Shown one piece after another: positions 5,260-5,604 of a stretch of DNA of 5,604 bases. The notes under the pieces are model-generated. The model was not told where the DNA came from. It saw only the letters and a list, made by a program, of their open reading frames with translations, and did not search any database. Position numbers and translations under genes: made by a program. Every line of letters starts with the position of its first letter. The stretch's first letter is position 1. The stretch is taken from positions 1-5,604 of the forward strand of contig JBKPDC010000103.1 of NCBI GenBank assembly GCA_046727715.1, given 5' to 3'. The stretch comes from CAVQLX01 sp046727715 (GTDB lineage: Bacteria > Desulfobacterota > Binatia > DP-6).

Positions 5260-5604
5260 TCAGTGGGGTGCCGCGTCGCCCCACAGCTCCCGGAGCCGGG
5301 CGTCGCGTCCGCACGCGTAGCGGTAGTAGCGGTACCGGATCGGGTTCTTCTTGGCGTAGTCCTGGTGGTACTCCTCGGCGGGATAGAAGGGGCCGGCTGC
5401 GACGATCTCCGTCACGATCGCTCCCGGCAGCTTCGTCGACCGCTCGAGTGACTGCTTCGACTCCTCGGCGAGCCGCTTCTGCGCCTCGTCGTGGTAGAAG
5501 ATCGCGGTGCGGTACTGCCGGCCGTGGTCGCAGAACTGGGCGTCTGCGGTCGTCGGGTCGACGTTGTGCCAGAACACGTCGAGCAGCTTCTCGTAGCTCA
5601 CCTT
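5260..5604 (-). CDS. msrA: Peptide methionine sulfoxide reductase MsrA, C-terminal part
   Basis: The frame is open to the window edge and ends in two consecutive TGA codons, leaving 114 visible residues; the start lies beyond 5604. VSYEKLLDVFWHNVDPTT (residues 2-19 of the fragment) and CDHGRQYRTAIFY (25-37) are diagnostic of MsrA: D26 and Y31 correspond to the substrate-pocket Asp and Tyr of the family (D129 and Y134 in E. coli). FYPAEEYHQDY and the C-terminal YRYACGRDARLRELWG also fit. The catalytic GCFW motif is N-terminal and not in the window. MsrA reduces the S-epimer of methionine sulfoxide in proteins, using thioredoxin. Two cysteines are visible (C25 and C98); the second is a candidate recycling cysteine by position, which is inference. 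The GTG at 5601 is not taken as the start because the match to MsrA continues through it. Whether it is cytoplasmic or exported cannot be judged here. Confidence 0.95.
   Translation of the reverse strand, partial: KVSYEKLLDVFWHNVDPTTADAQFCDHGRQYRTAIFYHDEAQKRLAEESKQSLERSTKLPGAIVTEIVAAGPFYPAEEYHQDYAKKNPIRYRYYRYACGRDARLRELWGDAAPH

Noticed and set aside
5250..5262. Bidirectional terminator between the converging GST and msrA genes
   Set aside because: The gap is only 7 bases and no inverted repeat with a T run is visible around it.
4732..5451. 239-codon plus-strand frame running over the GST end into the msrA region
   Set aside because: Its product is a Ser/Arg/Ala-rich low-complexity sequence, and it overlaps two genes that have clear family motifs.

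Overview
The window is GC-rich bacterial chromosomal DNA, dense in genes and with no mobile element, RNA gene or CRISPR array that I can see. It holds four complete genes and two genes cut by the window edges. The composition, outer-membrane and exported proteins with Sec-type signal peptides, and a DUF1302-family barrel next to a Ycf48-like propeller suggest a Gram-negative, high-GC environmental bacterium. A proteobacterial, Desulfobacterota-like or Binatota-like lineage is possible. That placement is inference; no marker gene is present.

Left part (1-2440), all on the minus strand: a DUF1302-family outer-membrane beta-barrel gene (409-2316) is followed downstream by the start of an exported Ycf48-like (BNR/Asp-box) propeller gene (1-269, cut by the edge). 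The barrel gene has a near-consensus sigma-70 promoter (2367-2396) and a strong ribosome binding site. The 139-bp gap between the two genes holds a short hairpin after the barrel stop, weak promoter-like elements and a perfect 19-bp interrupted palindrome just upstream of the propeller gene. In many bacteria DUF1302, DUF1329, Ycf48-like and RND/MMPL-type proteins are encoded together, and the missing partners may lie beyond position 1.

Middle (2441-3622): an apparently exported metallo-beta-lactamase-fold hydrolase of the NAPE-PLD type is on the minus strand upstream of the barrel gene. It is divergent from a TetR-type regulator across about 147 bp.

Right part (3623-5604): a TetR-family regulator and a long glutathione-S-transferase-like protein are 19 bp apart on the plus strand, a likely two-gene operon. 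The last gene, on the minus strand and converging on the GST gene with a 7-bp gap, is the C-terminal part of a peptide methionine sulfoxide reductase A (msrA).

Taken together the window looks like an envelope-transport and lipid/xenobiotic/oxidative-stress neighbourhood. The parts are known families; the arrangement and the candidate operator sites are the less ordinary points. I see no convincing wholly new system.
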